Shown here: positions 19,371 through 28,724 of the stretch, piece by piece
Layout of the letters: each line of letters opens with the position of its first letter
How positions within the stretch are numbered: position 1 is the stretch's first letter
Source: Desulfosalsimonas propionicica
GTDB taxonomy: Bacteria; Desulfobacterota; Desulfobacteria; Desulfobacterales; Desulfosalsimonadaceae
Assembly: GCF_013761005.1 (NCBI RefSeq)
Contig: NZ_JACDUS010000002.1
Coordinates: 248,001-312,000 of the forward strand
DNA length: 64,000 nt
Direction: 5' to 3'
The notes under the pieces: generated by a model
Database searches by the model: none
Seen by the model: only the letters and a program-made list of their open reading frames with translations
What the model was told of the DNA's origin: nothing
Translations under genes and position numbers: made by a program

Positions 19371-22254
19371 ACAATCCGGCGGCATCCATGAATACGTGGA
19401 GGCGCTGAAAACTTCTGCGCGCCTGGGCAGCCAGGTAGTCTATCATACCCGTCTGGCGCAACAAAAAGCCAGATTCGCCGATTCCGGCAAAGAATCTGAT
19501 CTTTCCGATCTTCTGGCGCAAATCGGCCTAGACGCCCTTTACAGTCATCAATACGAGGCCATTTCAATGATCCGCAACCGCGGCCACGTTGTGGTGGCAA
19601 CGCCCACGGCCAGCGGCAAGACCCTGATCTACAACCTGCCGGTCATCGAGCGCATCCTGCAGGACAAAGATACCCGGGCCCTGTACTTGTTTCCGTTAAA
19701 GGCCCTGGCTCAGGACCAGTTGCGCACGTTTGTGGAGATGAGCGGGGGTTTTGCCGGTTTTTCGCCCACTGCGGCCATTTATGATGGGGACACCACGGCC
19801 TGGCGGCGCAAGAAAATCCGGGAAAATCCTCCCAACGTGATCATGACCAACCCGGAGATGCTGCATTTGACATTTCTGGCCCATCACGAGAAATGGGCCG
19901 GGTTTCTTTCCGGATTGCAGTTTGTGGTTATTGACGAGGTCCACACCTACCGCGGGATTCTGGGCTCGCACATGGCCCAGGTGCTGCGCCGGTTTCGCCG
20001 GATCTGCACGGAATATGGGGCTGATCCCGTGTTCGTGTTCAGCTCGGCCACCATCGGCAATCCCGGGGATCTGGCTTCGGCTTTAACCGGTCTGAATGTC
20101 AGGTCCGTGGAACAGGCCGGGGCGCCAGAGGGAAAACGGCACCTGGTGTTTATCAATCCTGTGGACAGCCCGGCGAGAACCGCCATTTTGCTGCTCAAGG
20201 CCGCCCTGCACCGGCAGCTTCGCACCATTGTCTACTGCCAGTCCAGAAAAATGACAGAACTGATTTCTCTGTGGGCCGGAAGCCAAAAAGGGGCCTATTC
20301 CGGCCGGATCAGCGCCTACAGGGCCGGGTTTCTGCCTGAGGAGCGCCGGGAAATCGAGCAGAAACTGGTCACCGGCGAGCTGCTGGCCGTGATTTCCACC
20401 AGCGCCCTGGAACTGGGAATTGATATCGGGGATCTGGACTTGTGCATTCTTGTGGGCTATCCCGGAACCGTCATGGCCACGCGCCAGCGCGGGGGCCGGG
20501 TGGGCAGATCCGGCCGGGATGCGGCCATTGTCATGATCGCCGGCGAAGATGCCCTGGATCAGTACATTATGCGCCATGCCGCAGACGTGGTCAACATGGC
20601 CCCGGAGTCGGCCATGGTCAACCCGGACAACGCCGACCTGCTGGAAAAGCACCTGGTGTGCGCGGCCGCTGAAAAGCCCCTGGCTGCAGACGACCCTGTG
20701 TTTCCCGAGAGCCGGGTGAAAGACAGCCTTGCCCGGCTGGTGCAAAGGGGGCATCTGCTGCGCTCCGAGGCCGGAGGGCTGTATTATGCCTCCCGCAAGC
20801 AGCCCCACCGTCATATTGACCTGCGGGGATCAGGCAGCCGGTATAACATCATTGACGGGAAAACCGGGGAAAACATGGGCGAGGTGGACGGCTTCCGGGC
20901 CTTCCGGGAAACCCATCCAGGGGCCGTATACCTGCACATGGGAACCAGCTTCCGGGTGGACCGCCTGGATCCGGAGACCAAGACGGTCACGGTGTCCCGG
21001 GCCAACCCCAACTACTACACCCGGGTGCAGGCAAGCAAGCAGACCGAAATTTTGGAGGAATACAGCCGCAAATCACTGGGTTCCACCTGGGTGGGGTTTG
21101 GCCGGCTGCGGGTCACAGACCAGGTCACAGGCTATGAGCGCCGGCAGATCCGCGACCAGAAGCGGATCAATATCATGGCCCTGGATCTTCCACCCCAGGT
21201 ATTTGAAACCGAGGGGCTGTGGATTGCCATCCCGGCGAAAATCCAGGAAGAAACAGAAAGCGCGGAAATGCATTTCATGGGCGGCATCCACGCACTGGAA
21301 CATGCGGCCATCGGCATCTGTCCGCTTCTGGTGCTGTGTGACCGCGACGATCTGGCCGGTATTTCCACCCCGTTTCACCCTCAGGTGCAGAGTGCGGCCG
21401 TGTTTGTCTATGATGCCTTTCCCGGCGGCATCGGCCTGTGCAAAAGCGCCTGGGCCCGTGCCGGGGATTTAATGGCACAAACATTAAAAGCCATTTCAGA
21501 CTGTGAATGTGAATCCGGGTGTCCGGCATGCGTGCATTCGCCAAAGTGCGGCTCCGGAAACCGACCCATTGACAAGGATGCGGCGCAATTTATCATTGAA
21601 AGGCTCATGGAGAAAACGTCAATGAGAAATGCCGATCACGGCGGAGATCAGGATGTTCCAGGCCCTGCCATAACCACGGATTCCGGTCGGTCCGGGACCC
21701 CGCAATCGGTTTACGCCAACATCCGGCGCTACGGGGTTTTGGATATTGAAACCCAGAAAAGCGCTGAAGAAGTCGGCGGGTGGTCCCGGGCCGGTAAAAT
21801 GGGTGTAAGCTGCGCGGTGCTCTATGACGCGCAAAAACACGATTTTGCGGTTTACCGGGACCATGAAATCGCGGCACTTATGGACCATATCACCGGCCTG
21901 GACCTGGTGGTGGGCTTTAACATCAAGCGTTTTGACTACCTTGTGCTCTCCGGATATGTGACCTTCTCCTGGCAGCAAATCCCCACCCTTGACATTCTTG
22001 AAGACGTCCACACCCGACTGGGCTACCGCCTGTCTCTGGATCACCTGGCGCGGGTCAGCCTGGGGGCGCAGAAAAACGGAGACGGGCTGCAGGCCCTTGC
22101 CTGGTGGAAACAGGGCCGGGTAGATGAGATCATTGCATACTGCAAAAAAGATGTGGAAATCACCCGGGACCTGTTTTTGTTCGGCTGTAAAAATGGCTAT
22201 CTCTTGTTTGAAAACAAGGCCGGCAACCGGGTTCGCCTTCCGGTAAACTGGTAA
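19357..22254 (+). CDS. MrfA-type DEAD helicase fused to an MrfB-like DEDDy exonuclease
   Basis: 965 residues in two parts. Residues 1-770 resemble the YprA/MrfA superfamily 2 helicase: ATPTASGKT at 81-89, DEVH near 193, helicase motif VI with RGGRVGRSGRD, then a DUF1998-type domain with clustered cysteines from 716 (CECESGCPACV...CGSGN). Residues about 790-965 form an RNase H-like 3'-5' exonuclease with D796/E798 (LDIET), D860 (FNIKRFD) and Y928xxxD932 (YCKKD), a DEDDy set. In Bacillus the two parts are separate adjacent genes (mrfA/yprA, mrfB/yprB) acting in mitomycin damage repair. The N-terminus overlaps holA by 14 bases. Confidence 0.85.
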   Translation: MPDHRQSGGIHEYVEALKTSARLGSQVVYHTRLAQQKARFADSGKESDLSDLLAQIGLDALYSHQYEAISMIRNRGHVVVATPTASGKTLIYNLPVIERILQDKDTRALYLFPLKALAQDQLRTFVEMSGGFAGFSPTAAIYDGDTTAWRRKKIRENPPNVIMTNPEMLHLTFLAHHEKWAGFLSGLQFVVIDEVHTYRGILGSHMAQVLRRFRRICTEYGADPVFVFSSATIGNPGDLASALTGLNVRSVEQAGAPEGKRHLVFINPVDSPARTAILLLKAALHRQLRTIVYCQSRKMTELISLWAGSQKGAYSGRISAYRAGFLPEERREIEQKLVTGELLAVISTSALELGIDIGDLDLCILVGYPGTVMATRQRGGRVGRSGRDAAIVMIAGEDALDQYIMRHAADVVNMAPESAMVNPDNADLLEKHLVCAAAEKPLAADDPVFPESRVKDSLARLVQRGHLLRSEAGGLYYASRKQPHRHIDLRGSGSRYNIIDGKTGENMGEVDGFRAFRETHPGAVYLHMGTSFRVDRLDPETKTVTVSRANPNYYTRVQASKQTEILEEYSRKSLGSTWVGFGRLRVTDQVTGYERRQIRDQKRINIMALDLPPQVFETEGLWIAIPAKIQEETESAEMHFMGGIHALEHAAIGICPLLVLCDRDDLAGISTPFHPQVQSAAVFVYDAFPGGIGLCKSAWARAGDLMAQTLKAISDCECESGCPACVHSPKCGSGNRPIDKDAAQFIIERLMEKTSMRNADHGGDQDVPGPAITTDSGRSGTPQSVYANIRRYGVLDIETQKSAEEVGGWSRAGKMGVSCAVLYDAQKHDFAVYRDHEIAALMDHITGLDLVVGFNIKRFDYLVLSGYVTFSWQQIPTLDILEDVHTRLGYRLSLDHLARVSLGAQKNGDGLQALAWWKQGRVDEIIAYCKKDVEITRDLFLFGCKNGYLLFENKAGNRVRLPVNW

Positions 22255-22283
22255 AAACCCATTCTTTTTCCGCCAACTTCCTG

Positions 22284-22311
22284 TTGCAAATTTTTAAGTT
22301 TGTGATATAGT
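22284..22311 (+). promoter_or_regulatory. Putative sigma-70 promoter upstream of the TetR region
   Basis: TTGCAA (22284-22289), 16 bases, TATAGT (22306-22311). It lies about 55 bases before a small open frame at 22367 and 230 bases before the TetR gene. Confidence 0.45.
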
Positions 22312-22330
22312 TGTTTGCTTATGGTTTTTG

Positions 22331-22349
22331 CCGGCTATTTTTTAGCCGG
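22331..22349. repeat. Small inverted repeat CCGGCTA / TAGCCGG
   Basis: Seven-base arms around five T residues, between the putative promoter and the small open frame. It could be a weak terminator for the upstream helicase gene or a leader hairpin. Confidence 0.4.
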
Positions 22350-22366
22350 TTATCGCAGGGGCTGAA

Positions 22367-22483
22367 ATGTCTGTAGATCCATATTTTCGGCACCCGGTTC
22401 AAGAAAAACAGCCGGATCAATTTCCAACCAATAAAAAGAAATGCAAAAAACGTTGTTTAGATAAACAAACTATGATAATTTGA
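22367..22483 (+). CDS. Candidate small protein, 38 residues
   Basis: ATG 22367 follows AGGGG at an ideal five-base spacing and a promoter-like sequence. The frame runs to TGA at 22481. The product would start MSVDPYF and end in a basic, Cys-containing tail (NKKKCKKRCLDKQ). The 3' end contains the palindrome thought to be the TetR operator. No family is recognised. It may be a real small gene or a chance frame in the TetR leader. Confidence 0.35.
   Translation: MSVDPYFRHPVQEKQPDQFPTNKKKCKKRCLDKQTMII
22453..22468. promoter_or_regulatory. Candidate TetR operator palindrome
   Basis: TTGTTTA-GA-TAAACAA is a perfect 16-bp palindrome 70 bases before the TetR start. Its size and symmetry suit a TetR-family dimer; autoregulation is an inference. 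Confidence 0.5.
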
Positions 22484-22538
22484 AAAACAGGATTTTTTGT
22501 TCAAACCAGTTATCTGATAGATTCCAAGGAAGTTAAAA

Positions 22539-23153
22539 ATGCCCGAGAAATCAACATTTGAACAATTACGAGAGGATGAGAGGGAAGTCCGCAAGCGTCT
22601 GATTATTGAAGCGGCAATGGAGTTGTTTGAGGAAAAGTCCTTTCATGAAATCGGCATGCGCGATATCGCATTAAAGGCCGGGGTTTCGGCAGCCTCCATA
22701 TACCGTTATTTCCCGAGCCGGGATGATCTGTTCGTGGAAGCCCTGATCCGGGATATCAACAATATTGAAAAAAGGCTCAGGGATCGGGTGGATAACGGCG
22801 GCAACATGGAGGAACTGGCCATTGCCGTGGTGGATTATCTGGTTGAAAACGAGGCCACTTTTCAAATGATGGTCCATTTCATGATCCGCGGGGAGTTAAA
22901 CCCCCAGGCGCTGAAAAAGTTCAACAGTGTCCAGCGTTACTTTCTCAAGATGTTTTCCAAGGTGGTGGAGCAGACGGACGGCTCGGAGCAGTTTCGCTTA
23001 AATGCCCAGGCTTTTTTTGCGTCCCTGGCCGGCGTGGTGCTGACCTACAGAAATTACCCGGGCCGCACGGCTGAAGAAAAACGAAAGGCCATTCACCGGC
23101 TGGCGCTGATGATCATGCACCAGGGGGAGTTCAACGAGATGGAAACCGATTGA
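22539..23153 (+). CDS. TetR/AcrR family transcriptional regulator
   Basis: 204 residues. The N-terminal helix-turn-helix is typical (LIIEAAMELFEEKSFHEIGM, then KAGVSAASIYRYFPSRDDLF). The C-terminal ligand domain is not assignable to a subfamily. ATG 22539 is preceded by AAGGAAG. No efflux or metabolic target is adjacent; the 3' end overlaps convergent RNase Z by 23 bases, so the target must be itself or elsewhere. Confidence 0.92.
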   Translation: MPEKSTFEQLREDEREVRKRLIIEAAMELFEEKSFHEIGMRDIALKAGVSAASIYRYFPSRDDLFVEALIRDINNIEKRLRDRVDNGGNMEELAIAVVDYLVENEATFQMMVHFMIRGELNPQALKKFNSVQRYFLKMFSKVVEQTDGSEQFRLNAQAFFASLAGVVLTYRNYPGRTAEEKRKAIHRLALMIMHQGEFNEMETD

Positions 23154-24174
23154 AAGGCTCTCCGGTTCCGGCCGTTTTCCAGGCCTTTCTGGCCTCCTGC
23201 TCGACCCGGTCCCGGTTTTCTGAGTAGCGGGGGGAGAAGTGAAACAGGGTAAACCGCCGTGCCCCGGCCCGGGCGGCAATCCGGCCTGCCGCAGCCGCGG
23301 TGAGATGTTTTTTGCGCCGGGCAAGGTTGCGGTCTTCATCCAGGAAGGCCGCTTCAATAAACAAGTGATCCGCATCCATGGCCAGAGAAATTATTTTTTC
23401 CGTGTTTTGTTCATGGCCTGCCGCATCGGTGATATAGGCGATTTTGTGTCCTTTTGTGACAACGGCCAGCCGGTCTGTCAGCTCCCCTATAGAAAATCGG
23501 GTTTGTGCGTTTTTTGGCGCGTATTGCCGGGGGATTTCAAACAGGCTCTCCGGGTCGGATTCGGCATACAACGCCTGCTTGAACGCATAAAGCCAGGGGC
23601 CGGGCGCAAATCCCATTTCCTGAAGTATTTCCCTGCGGATGTTAACGCTGAATCGCTCCTTTATCGCATATCCCATGCACGCAATATCATGATCCAAAAT
23701 GGCCGCATCTACGGAAAAAGCCGGTTCAGCGTGAATTGTCCGGGATTGAAGGTGCCGGGTGGCATAATCCTGCGGGACAAACCGGCTGCTGCAGTCAAAG
23801 ATGCAGCTGACCAGTTCATTTTTGCGGATCTCGGTTGCGGTGATCCGAAGCGGGTTTTGATAGTTTTCCACCAGGTTCCAGGTGTAGGCGGAAAGCCGTG
23901 CCGCCATTTTTTCGATAAATCCTTCCGGGCCAAAGGTGTGCAATACCTTGTTTCTGCCCAGGCAGATGCGTAGAATCCGGTCAAAGCCGATAAAATGATC
24001 CATGTGGGTATGGGTGATAAACACGTGGGTGATTTTCAGGATATCTCTGGCTGACAGGGCGGAAAGGTCACCGGTGTCTATCAGCAGGGCCCGTTTTTCA
24101 TAAAAAAACGGAACAAACAGGCCGGGATCTCCGGCCGGGTCATTTACCAGGCGGGGATTGAACAGCGGCGGCAT
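23131..24174 (-). CDS. Ribonuclease Z-like metallo-beta-lactamase (tRNA 3' processing)
   Basis: A 347-residue beta-CASP-less metallo-beta-lactamase fold. The motif HTHMDHF near residue 57 binds two zincs. Later features are HDIACMGYAI, ITDAAGHEQN and the C-terminal FTLFHFSPRYS with a metal-binding His. The RNase Z family cleaves tRNA precursors 3' of the discriminator base. The sequence is divergent from E. coli ElaC, so tRNA processing is the most likely but not the only role. Its ATG overlaps the stop of the upstream gene by one base. Confidence 0.8.
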   Translation of the reverse strand: MPPLFNPRLVNDPAGDPGLFVPFFYEKRALLIDTGDLSALSARDILKITHVFITHTHMDHFIGFDRILRICLGRNKVLHTFGPEGFIEKMAARLSAYTWNLVENYQNPLRITATEIRKNELVSCIFDCSSRFVPQDYATRHLQSRTIHAEPAFSVDAAILDHDIACMGYAIKERFSVNIRREILQEMGFAPGPWLYAFKQALYAESDPESLFEIPRQYAPKNAQTRFSIGELTDRLAVVTKGHKIAYITDAAGHEQNTEKIISLAMDADHLFIEAAFLDEDRNLARRKKHLTAAAAGRIAARAGARRFTLFHFSPRYSENRDRVEQEARKAWKTAGTGEPFNRFPSR

Positions 24175-24599
24175 CAGGTCATGAGGTGGCGGATCACCGG
24201 GCGGTGGATGCAGGCATAGATCTCTTCATCAGAGCCGTAAATGTCGATGATATCCGGGTGCTTGATGAGCTGCTCGATCACAAAGGCCGTGACGTAGAGG
24301 GTCACCACATGGGGGTTGGCCACCAGGTTGCGCATGGGGGCGATCTGGAAGTCAATGTCAAAATCATCTGCGCGCGAAAGCCTTTCCAGGCAGTATTCCA
24401 GCTGCTCGCGCACCGCATGGGCGTTGTTGGTCTCCACCAGGCGGTTTTCCAGAAGCTTTGCGGAAATGGCATTGGCAAGGGCCCCGACCACTTCTCCCAC
24501 GGCGTGGATGGCCCGGCGCCGCTCGTATTCCTTGGATGTCTCAATGCGGGAAATCAGGCGCGACTCCCCGCTGTTCTCCGGTCGAAATCGTTTGGACAT
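24174..24599 (-). CDS. Conserved hypothetical protein, 141 residues
   Basis: I do not recognise the family. The product is soluble and largely helical, starts MSKRFRPENSGESRL and has a mid-region of alternating hydrophobic and charged residues (AVGEVVGALANAISAKLLEN). It is translationally coupled to the RNase Z gene (TGATG overlap), which suggests joint expression and perhaps a role in RNA metabolism. Confidence 0.7.
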   Translation of the reverse strand: MSKRFRPENSGESRLISRIETSKEYERRRAIHAVGEVVGALANAISAKLLENRLVETNNAHAVREQLEYCLERLSRADDFDIDFQIAPMRNLVANPHVVTLYVTAFVIEQLIKHPDIIDIYGSDEEIYACIHRPVIRHLMT

Positions 24600-24682
24600 A
24601 ACCGATTCCCTTTTTTATGAGGTTTTGAAAAAATAATAGATTTGCATCATAAAGCCATACCCGTTGGATTTCAAGAAAAAAC

Positions 24683-26422
24683 TCAGGAGTTGACGATTTG
24701 CGGAGTTTCAGCGGTTTCCTCGATGATCAGCTGCAGATCTTTTTTGCCGTTGTAATAATTCCAGCGAAGTCGGAAGGCGATCCAATTCAAATGCCGGGGC
24801 ATGGACTGTTGCGGGTCAATATTAAACCACACTGCAGGAAATGTCTTTTTTGCTCTGGATTCGGGCTGGCGCAGCATCAATCGCAGGTGCCGGCCGCCAA
24901 TGATCTTTGAGAAAACCACTTCCACGTCTTTTGTGGCAAACAATGGCTCCGGGTTCTGTTCCCCGAAAGGCTCCAGGCCGGCGAGCTCGTCTGCAAGGGT
25001 TTCAGTAAGGGCATCAAAAGATATCTCGCAGTCCACCGGCAGTTGGGCGGAAAATGCCGATTCCGGGCAGCAGTCCCGTATCCGGCCGGCAAATTGGGTG
25101 CAGAAATCCTGAAACTGCCCGGGCCGGGCCGAAAGACCGGCTGCCATGGCATGGCCGCCAAAGTTTTCAAGATAGCCGGAACACGCAGACAGATGCTCGT
25201 ATAAGTCAATGCCGGGCCGGCTTCTGGCCGATCCTTTCAACATGTCCGTACCTGCGGCAAACAACACAACCGGCCGGCAGTACTTGTCTGCCAGACGTGA
25301 GGCCACAATGCCGAGCACGCCGGGATGCCAGTCCGCATCAGCCAGAACCAGGGCTTTTTGGTCAAGCAGTTGCGGCGATTGTTCCAGATAGAGTTCAATG
25401 CGGCGCAGAATCCGGGCCTCGACATTCTGGCGCTCAGTGTTTAGGTTATGGACGTGTCGGGCAAGAGAGCCGGCCTTTTCTTCATCATCTGTTGTCAGTA
25501 GTTCCACGGCAATGCGGGCATGTTCCATGCGGCCGGCGGCATTTAAGCGCGGGCCCAGGCGAAAAGCCAGGTCCTCGGCTTCCAGGGCGGGCTTGGTGAT
25601 GCCGCAGACCTCCACAAGCGCCCGGATGCCGGGGCGCGGACTGTTGTTGATGCTTTGCATGCCGATTTTTGTAATAATCCGGTTTTCATGGATCAGGGGC
25701 ACGATGTCGGCAATGGTGCCAAGGGCCACCAGGTCACAGATTTCCTTTAAATTCGGCTCAGGGATTGTTTTGAAAAACCCCTTTTCCCGCAAAAGCTTGC
25801 GAAGGCCCAGAAGCAGGGCAAAGGCCACGCCCACCCCGGCCAGGTGCTCCAGGCCGGCATCACAGTCGCCTCTTTTGGGGTTGACCACCGCACATGCCGG
25901 CGGGATGTCGGCAATGTCGTGATGGTCTGTGACAATAACATCAATGCCGGACTGAGCGGCCCGGGCCACGGCCGGCCGGCCTGAAGAGCCGCAGTCCACG
26001 GTCACGATCAGCTCCGCACCCAGGGGTGCGGCCACATCGTTGATGTGTTCGGGCTTTAAACCGTATCCTTCGTCGATTCTGTGGGGGATGTGAAAATGCA
26101 CATCCGCGCCCGCCCGGCGCAGAAAATCCACCATGATGGTGGTGGCGGTAATGCCGTCCACGTCATAGTCGCCGAATACCAGGATGCGCTGGTTTTCGCA
26201 AACAGCTCCGGCCAGGCGCAAAACCGCCGTGTCCAGGTCCTTTAACGCAAACAGAGATTCAATGTCGGCAAGGGAGGGATTTAAAAACCGCGCGGCTTTT
26301 TCGTCCGAATCCATTTCCCGGTTGACCAGCACCGCGGCGGTCACCGGGTGGCATCCGAGCCGGCGGCAAAGCCGGCGCACCAGGCGCTGGTCGGGTTGTG
26401 CAATGACCCATGTCTTATCCAT
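24683..26422 (-). CDS. recJ: Single-stranded-DNA-specific exonuclease RecJ
   Basis: A 5'-3' ssDNA exonuclease of recombination and mismatch repair; about 579 residues. DHH-family motifs appear in order: FGDYDVDGITATT, VTVDCGSSG, VTDHHD, then the DHHA1 region with GGHAMAAGLS. The C-terminal OB-like domain is present. I use ATG 26422 (MDKTWVIAQPDQ); an in-frame GTG lies 18 bases upstream. Divergent from the DUF4911 gene. Confidence 0.94.
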   Translation of the reverse strand: MDKTWVIAQPDQRLVRRLCRRLGCHPVTAAVLVNREMDSDEKAARFLNPSLADIESLFALKDLDTAVLRLAGAVCENQRILVFGDYDVDGITATTIMVDFLRRAGADVHFHIPHRIDEGYGLKPEHINDVAAPLGAELIVTVDCGSSGRPAVARAAQSGIDVIVTDHHDIADIPPACAVVNPKRGDCDAGLEHLAGVGVAFALLLGLRKLLREKGFFKTIPEPNLKEICDLVALGTIADIVPLIHENRIITKIGMQSINNSPRPGIRALVEVCGITKPALEAEDLAFRLGPRLNAAGRMEHARIAVELLTTDDEEKAGSLARHVHNLNTERQNVEARILRRIELYLEQSPQLLDQKALVLADADWHPGVLGIVASRLADKYCRPVVLFAAGTDMLKGSARSRPGIDLYEHLSACSGYLENFGGHAMAAGLSARPGQFQDFCTQFAGRIRDCCPESAFSAQLPVDCEISFDALTETLADELAGLEPFGEQNPEPLFATKDVEVVFSKIIGGRHLRLMLRQPESRAKKTFPAVWFNIDPQQSMPRHLNWIAFRLRWNYYNGKKDLQLIIEETAETPQIVNS

Positions 26423-26490
26423 GCCGCCGGTATAACGCACCCGGTTTTATATTGCAAAGTGAAAAAGGCAAGTGCTATGATTGATCTCAA

Positions 26491-26742
26491 ATGACAGCGC
26501 ATCCCGGCATATACCGCACCACAACCCGGCATTTGAAAGTCGAGCGCCGGGATATCTGTTTTCTCAAATTCATATTTGAAGCCTATGAAGGCATTGCCGT
26601 GCTTGAAACCATAAACGGCAGATCCGGACACGTGGCCCTGCACACCGCCCCGGGGTGCGAGGACATGGTGGCCGGCATCCTCATGGACCTGGCCCGGCAA
26701 TGCCGGATGGAAGATATCAATGGAACACAAACGCAGGAATAA
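26491..26742 (+). CDS. Small DUF4911-like protein
   Basis: 83 residues; the core IYRTTTRHLKVERRDICFLK and FEAYEGIAVLETI matches what I recall of DUF4911, found beside miaB in sulfate reducers. The family name is from memory. No function is known. It overlaps the longest reading of miaB by 23 bases, implying coupled expression with the tRNA-modification gene. Confidence 0.65.
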   Translation: MTAHPGIYRTTTRHLKVERRDICFLKFIFEAYEGIAVLETINGRSGHVALHTAPGCEDMVAGILMDLARQCRMEDINGTQTQE

Positions 26743-26749
26743 TGCAGCA

Positions 26750-28234
26750 ATGGCCCGGCAAAAACCCAAACACGTAATGATCCAGACCCTGGGCTGCCAG
26801 ATGAATGTCTATGATTCCGAAAAAATGGAACAGACCCTGGCGGAAATGGGATATGCGCCCGTGGATTCGCCCTCGAAGGCGGATCTGGTGATTGTCAACA
26901 CCTGCGCCATCCGGGAGAAGGCCGAGCAGAAGGTCATGAGCTCGGTGGGCCGGCTTTGCGGGATCAAGCGCAGAAGGCCGCACATGGCCATTGCCGTGGC
27001 CGGTTGCGTGGCCCAGTACCAGAGCGAAAAAATTTTCAAAAGATTTGATGGTGTTGATCTGATTCTGGGCACAAGAGTGATCCACCGGCTGGCTGATCAT
27101 GTGCGCGCCCTGGAGCAGAGGCACGGCCGGATTGTGGATGTTGAAATGCCGGATAAGAACGCAGACAAGACAGGTACTGAGCCGGAAATCCGCATACCCC
27201 AAAACCCGGAACCCGCGCCTGTCAATCCTGCCCCGCCCCGTCCGGATTCCGGCGTATCCCGGTTTGTGACCATCATGCGCGGGTGTGACAATTTCTGCGC
27301 CTATTGCGTGGTGCCCTACGTGCGCGGCCGGGAAACCAGCCGCCGGCCCGAAGACATCATCAGCGAGGTGGGCGACTGCGTGGATGCCGGCGCCCGGGAG
27401 ATCACCCTGCTGGGCCAGAATGTCAATTCCTACGGTAAGAAAGAGGGGTTGTGCACATTTGCCGAACTGCTCGACCGGGTTAGCGAAATCAGCGGCCTGG
27501 AGCGCATCCGGTTTGTGACCTCCCATCCCAAAGATCTGTCTGACGAACTCGTGACGGCATTTTCCCGGCTTGACAAGCTGTGCAACCATATTCATCTTCC
27601 TGTACAGTCAGGGGCAAACCCGGTGTTAAAACGCATGAACCGCAAATATACCCGGGAAATGTATCTGGAGCGGCTGGGAAAACTCCGCTCGGTGCGCCCG
27701 GATATCGCTGTGACAAGCGATTTTATCGTTGGCTTTCCCGGCGAGACACCAGATGATTTTGAAATGACCCTGGATCTTCTCAGAATAGTTGAATTTGATA
27801 CCCTGTTTGCATTTGAATACTCAGACCGGTCCCTGGCCCCGGCCCGGCGGTTTTCCCCCAAGATCGATGATGAGCAAAAGCATCACCGCCTGCGCCAACT
27901 GCTGGACTGCCAGGCGCAGATCACCCGCCGGATTTATGCGGGCCTTGCCGGGCAGAGCGCCAGGGTGCTGGTGGAGGGTTTCAGCAAGCGAAGCCGGCAG
28001 ATGGATTTACAAGGCACAGACCATGAAATTGAAATGTCAGGCCGCACATCTGAAAACCGGATTGTGAATTTCAGCGTTGACCCGCGGCACGGCAGCCCGG
28101 AAAATTTAGTGGGAAGGCTGGTTGATGTCGTCATTGAAAGGGCGTGCGCCAATTCATTGAAAGGTGCCATGACAATACCTGAGGCGCCGGTGGTGGGTGC
28201 CATAACCAAGGGAGGAAAAACCCATGCTGCATGA
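26750..28234 (+). CDS. miaB: tRNA-2-methylthio-N6-dimethylallyladenosine synthase
   Basis: A radical-SAM methylthiotransferase acting on i6A37 of tRNA. The N-terminal UPF0004 domain has three cysteines (LGCQMN, NTCAIRE, GCVAQ). The radical-SAM triad lies in GCDNFCAYCVVPYVRGRE. A C-terminal TRAM domain follows. At 494 residues it is slightly long, because of a Pro/Glu-rich linker near residues 140-165. ATG 26750 starts the conserved part; ATG 26720 is possible. Overlaps the nuclease gene by 11 bases. Confidence 0.95.
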   Translation: MARQKPKHVMIQTLGCQMNVYDSEKMEQTLAEMGYAPVDSPSKADLVIVNTCAIREKAEQKVMSSVGRLCGIKRRRPHMAIAVAGCVAQYQSEKIFKRFDGVDLILGTRVIHRLADHVRALEQRHGRIVDVEMPDKNADKTGTEPEIRIPQNPEPAPVNPAPPRPDSGVSRFVTIMRGCDNFCAYCVVPYVRGRETSRRPEDIISEVGDCVDAGAREITLLGQNVNSYGKKEGLCTFAELLDRVSEISGLERIRFVTSHPKDLSDELVTAFSRLDKLCNHIHLPVQSGANPVLKRMNRKYTREMYLERLGKLRSVRPDIAVTSDFIVGFPGETPDDFEMTLDLLRIVEFDTLFAFEYSDRSLAPARRFSPKIDDEQKHHRLRQLLDCQAQITRRIYAGLAGQSARVLVEGFSKRSRQMDLQGTDHEIEMSGRTSENRIVNFSVDPRHGSPENLVGRLVDVVIERACANSLKGAMTIPEAPVVGAITKGGKTHAA

Positions 28235-28721
28235 AATGACAGTGGCAGGACTGGCTGTTGACCCGTCCTCCAACGCGCCGATACTGATATTGAACTCAAA
28301 GGATGAAGAGTTTTCCGTACCCATCTGGATCGGGTTGATGGAGGCCGCAGCCATCGCTTCTGTGCTGCAGAACATCGAATTTGACCGGCCCATGACCCAT
28401 GATTTGTTCCGCAACTTCATCGAGCAGGCCGGTGTCAGCGTGCCCCGCATCGAAGTCAGTGATTTGCGGGAAAACACCTTTTACGCCAAAATTATGTGCA
28501 ACGCAAAAGATGGCGAATTTGTGGTGGATGCCCGGCCCAGCGACGCCATTGCCCTGGCCCTGCGCTTAAAGGCCGACATTTACGTGGATGACGTGGTGGT
28601 GCAGCAGCTCAAGGTTAAAAACGGCGAATACGAAGTGGCCGACAACAGCGACCAGGGACAGAAATGGGCCGAATACCTTGAGAATTTGTCTCCTGAAGAT
28701 TTTGGCAAATACAAGGTTTGA
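28224..28721 (+). CDS. Bifunctional nuclease (BFN/DUF151) family protein
   Basis: 165 residues. The BFN core is clear: PILILNSKDEEFSVPIWIG, then DLRENTFYAKI and DARPSDAIALALR. Plant relatives have DNase and RNase activity; bacterial roles are little known. It overlaps miaB and probably ends the DUF4911-miaB operon. Confidence 0.9.
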   Translation: MLHEMTVAGLAVDPSSNAPILILNSKDEEFSVPIWIGLMEAAAIASVLQNIEFDRPMTHDLFRNFIEQAGVSVPRIEVSDLRENTFYAKIMCNAKDGEFVVDARPSDAIALALRLKADIYVDDVVVQQLKVKNGEYEVADNSDQGQKWAEYLENLSPEDFGKYKV

Positions 28722-28724
28722 TGG

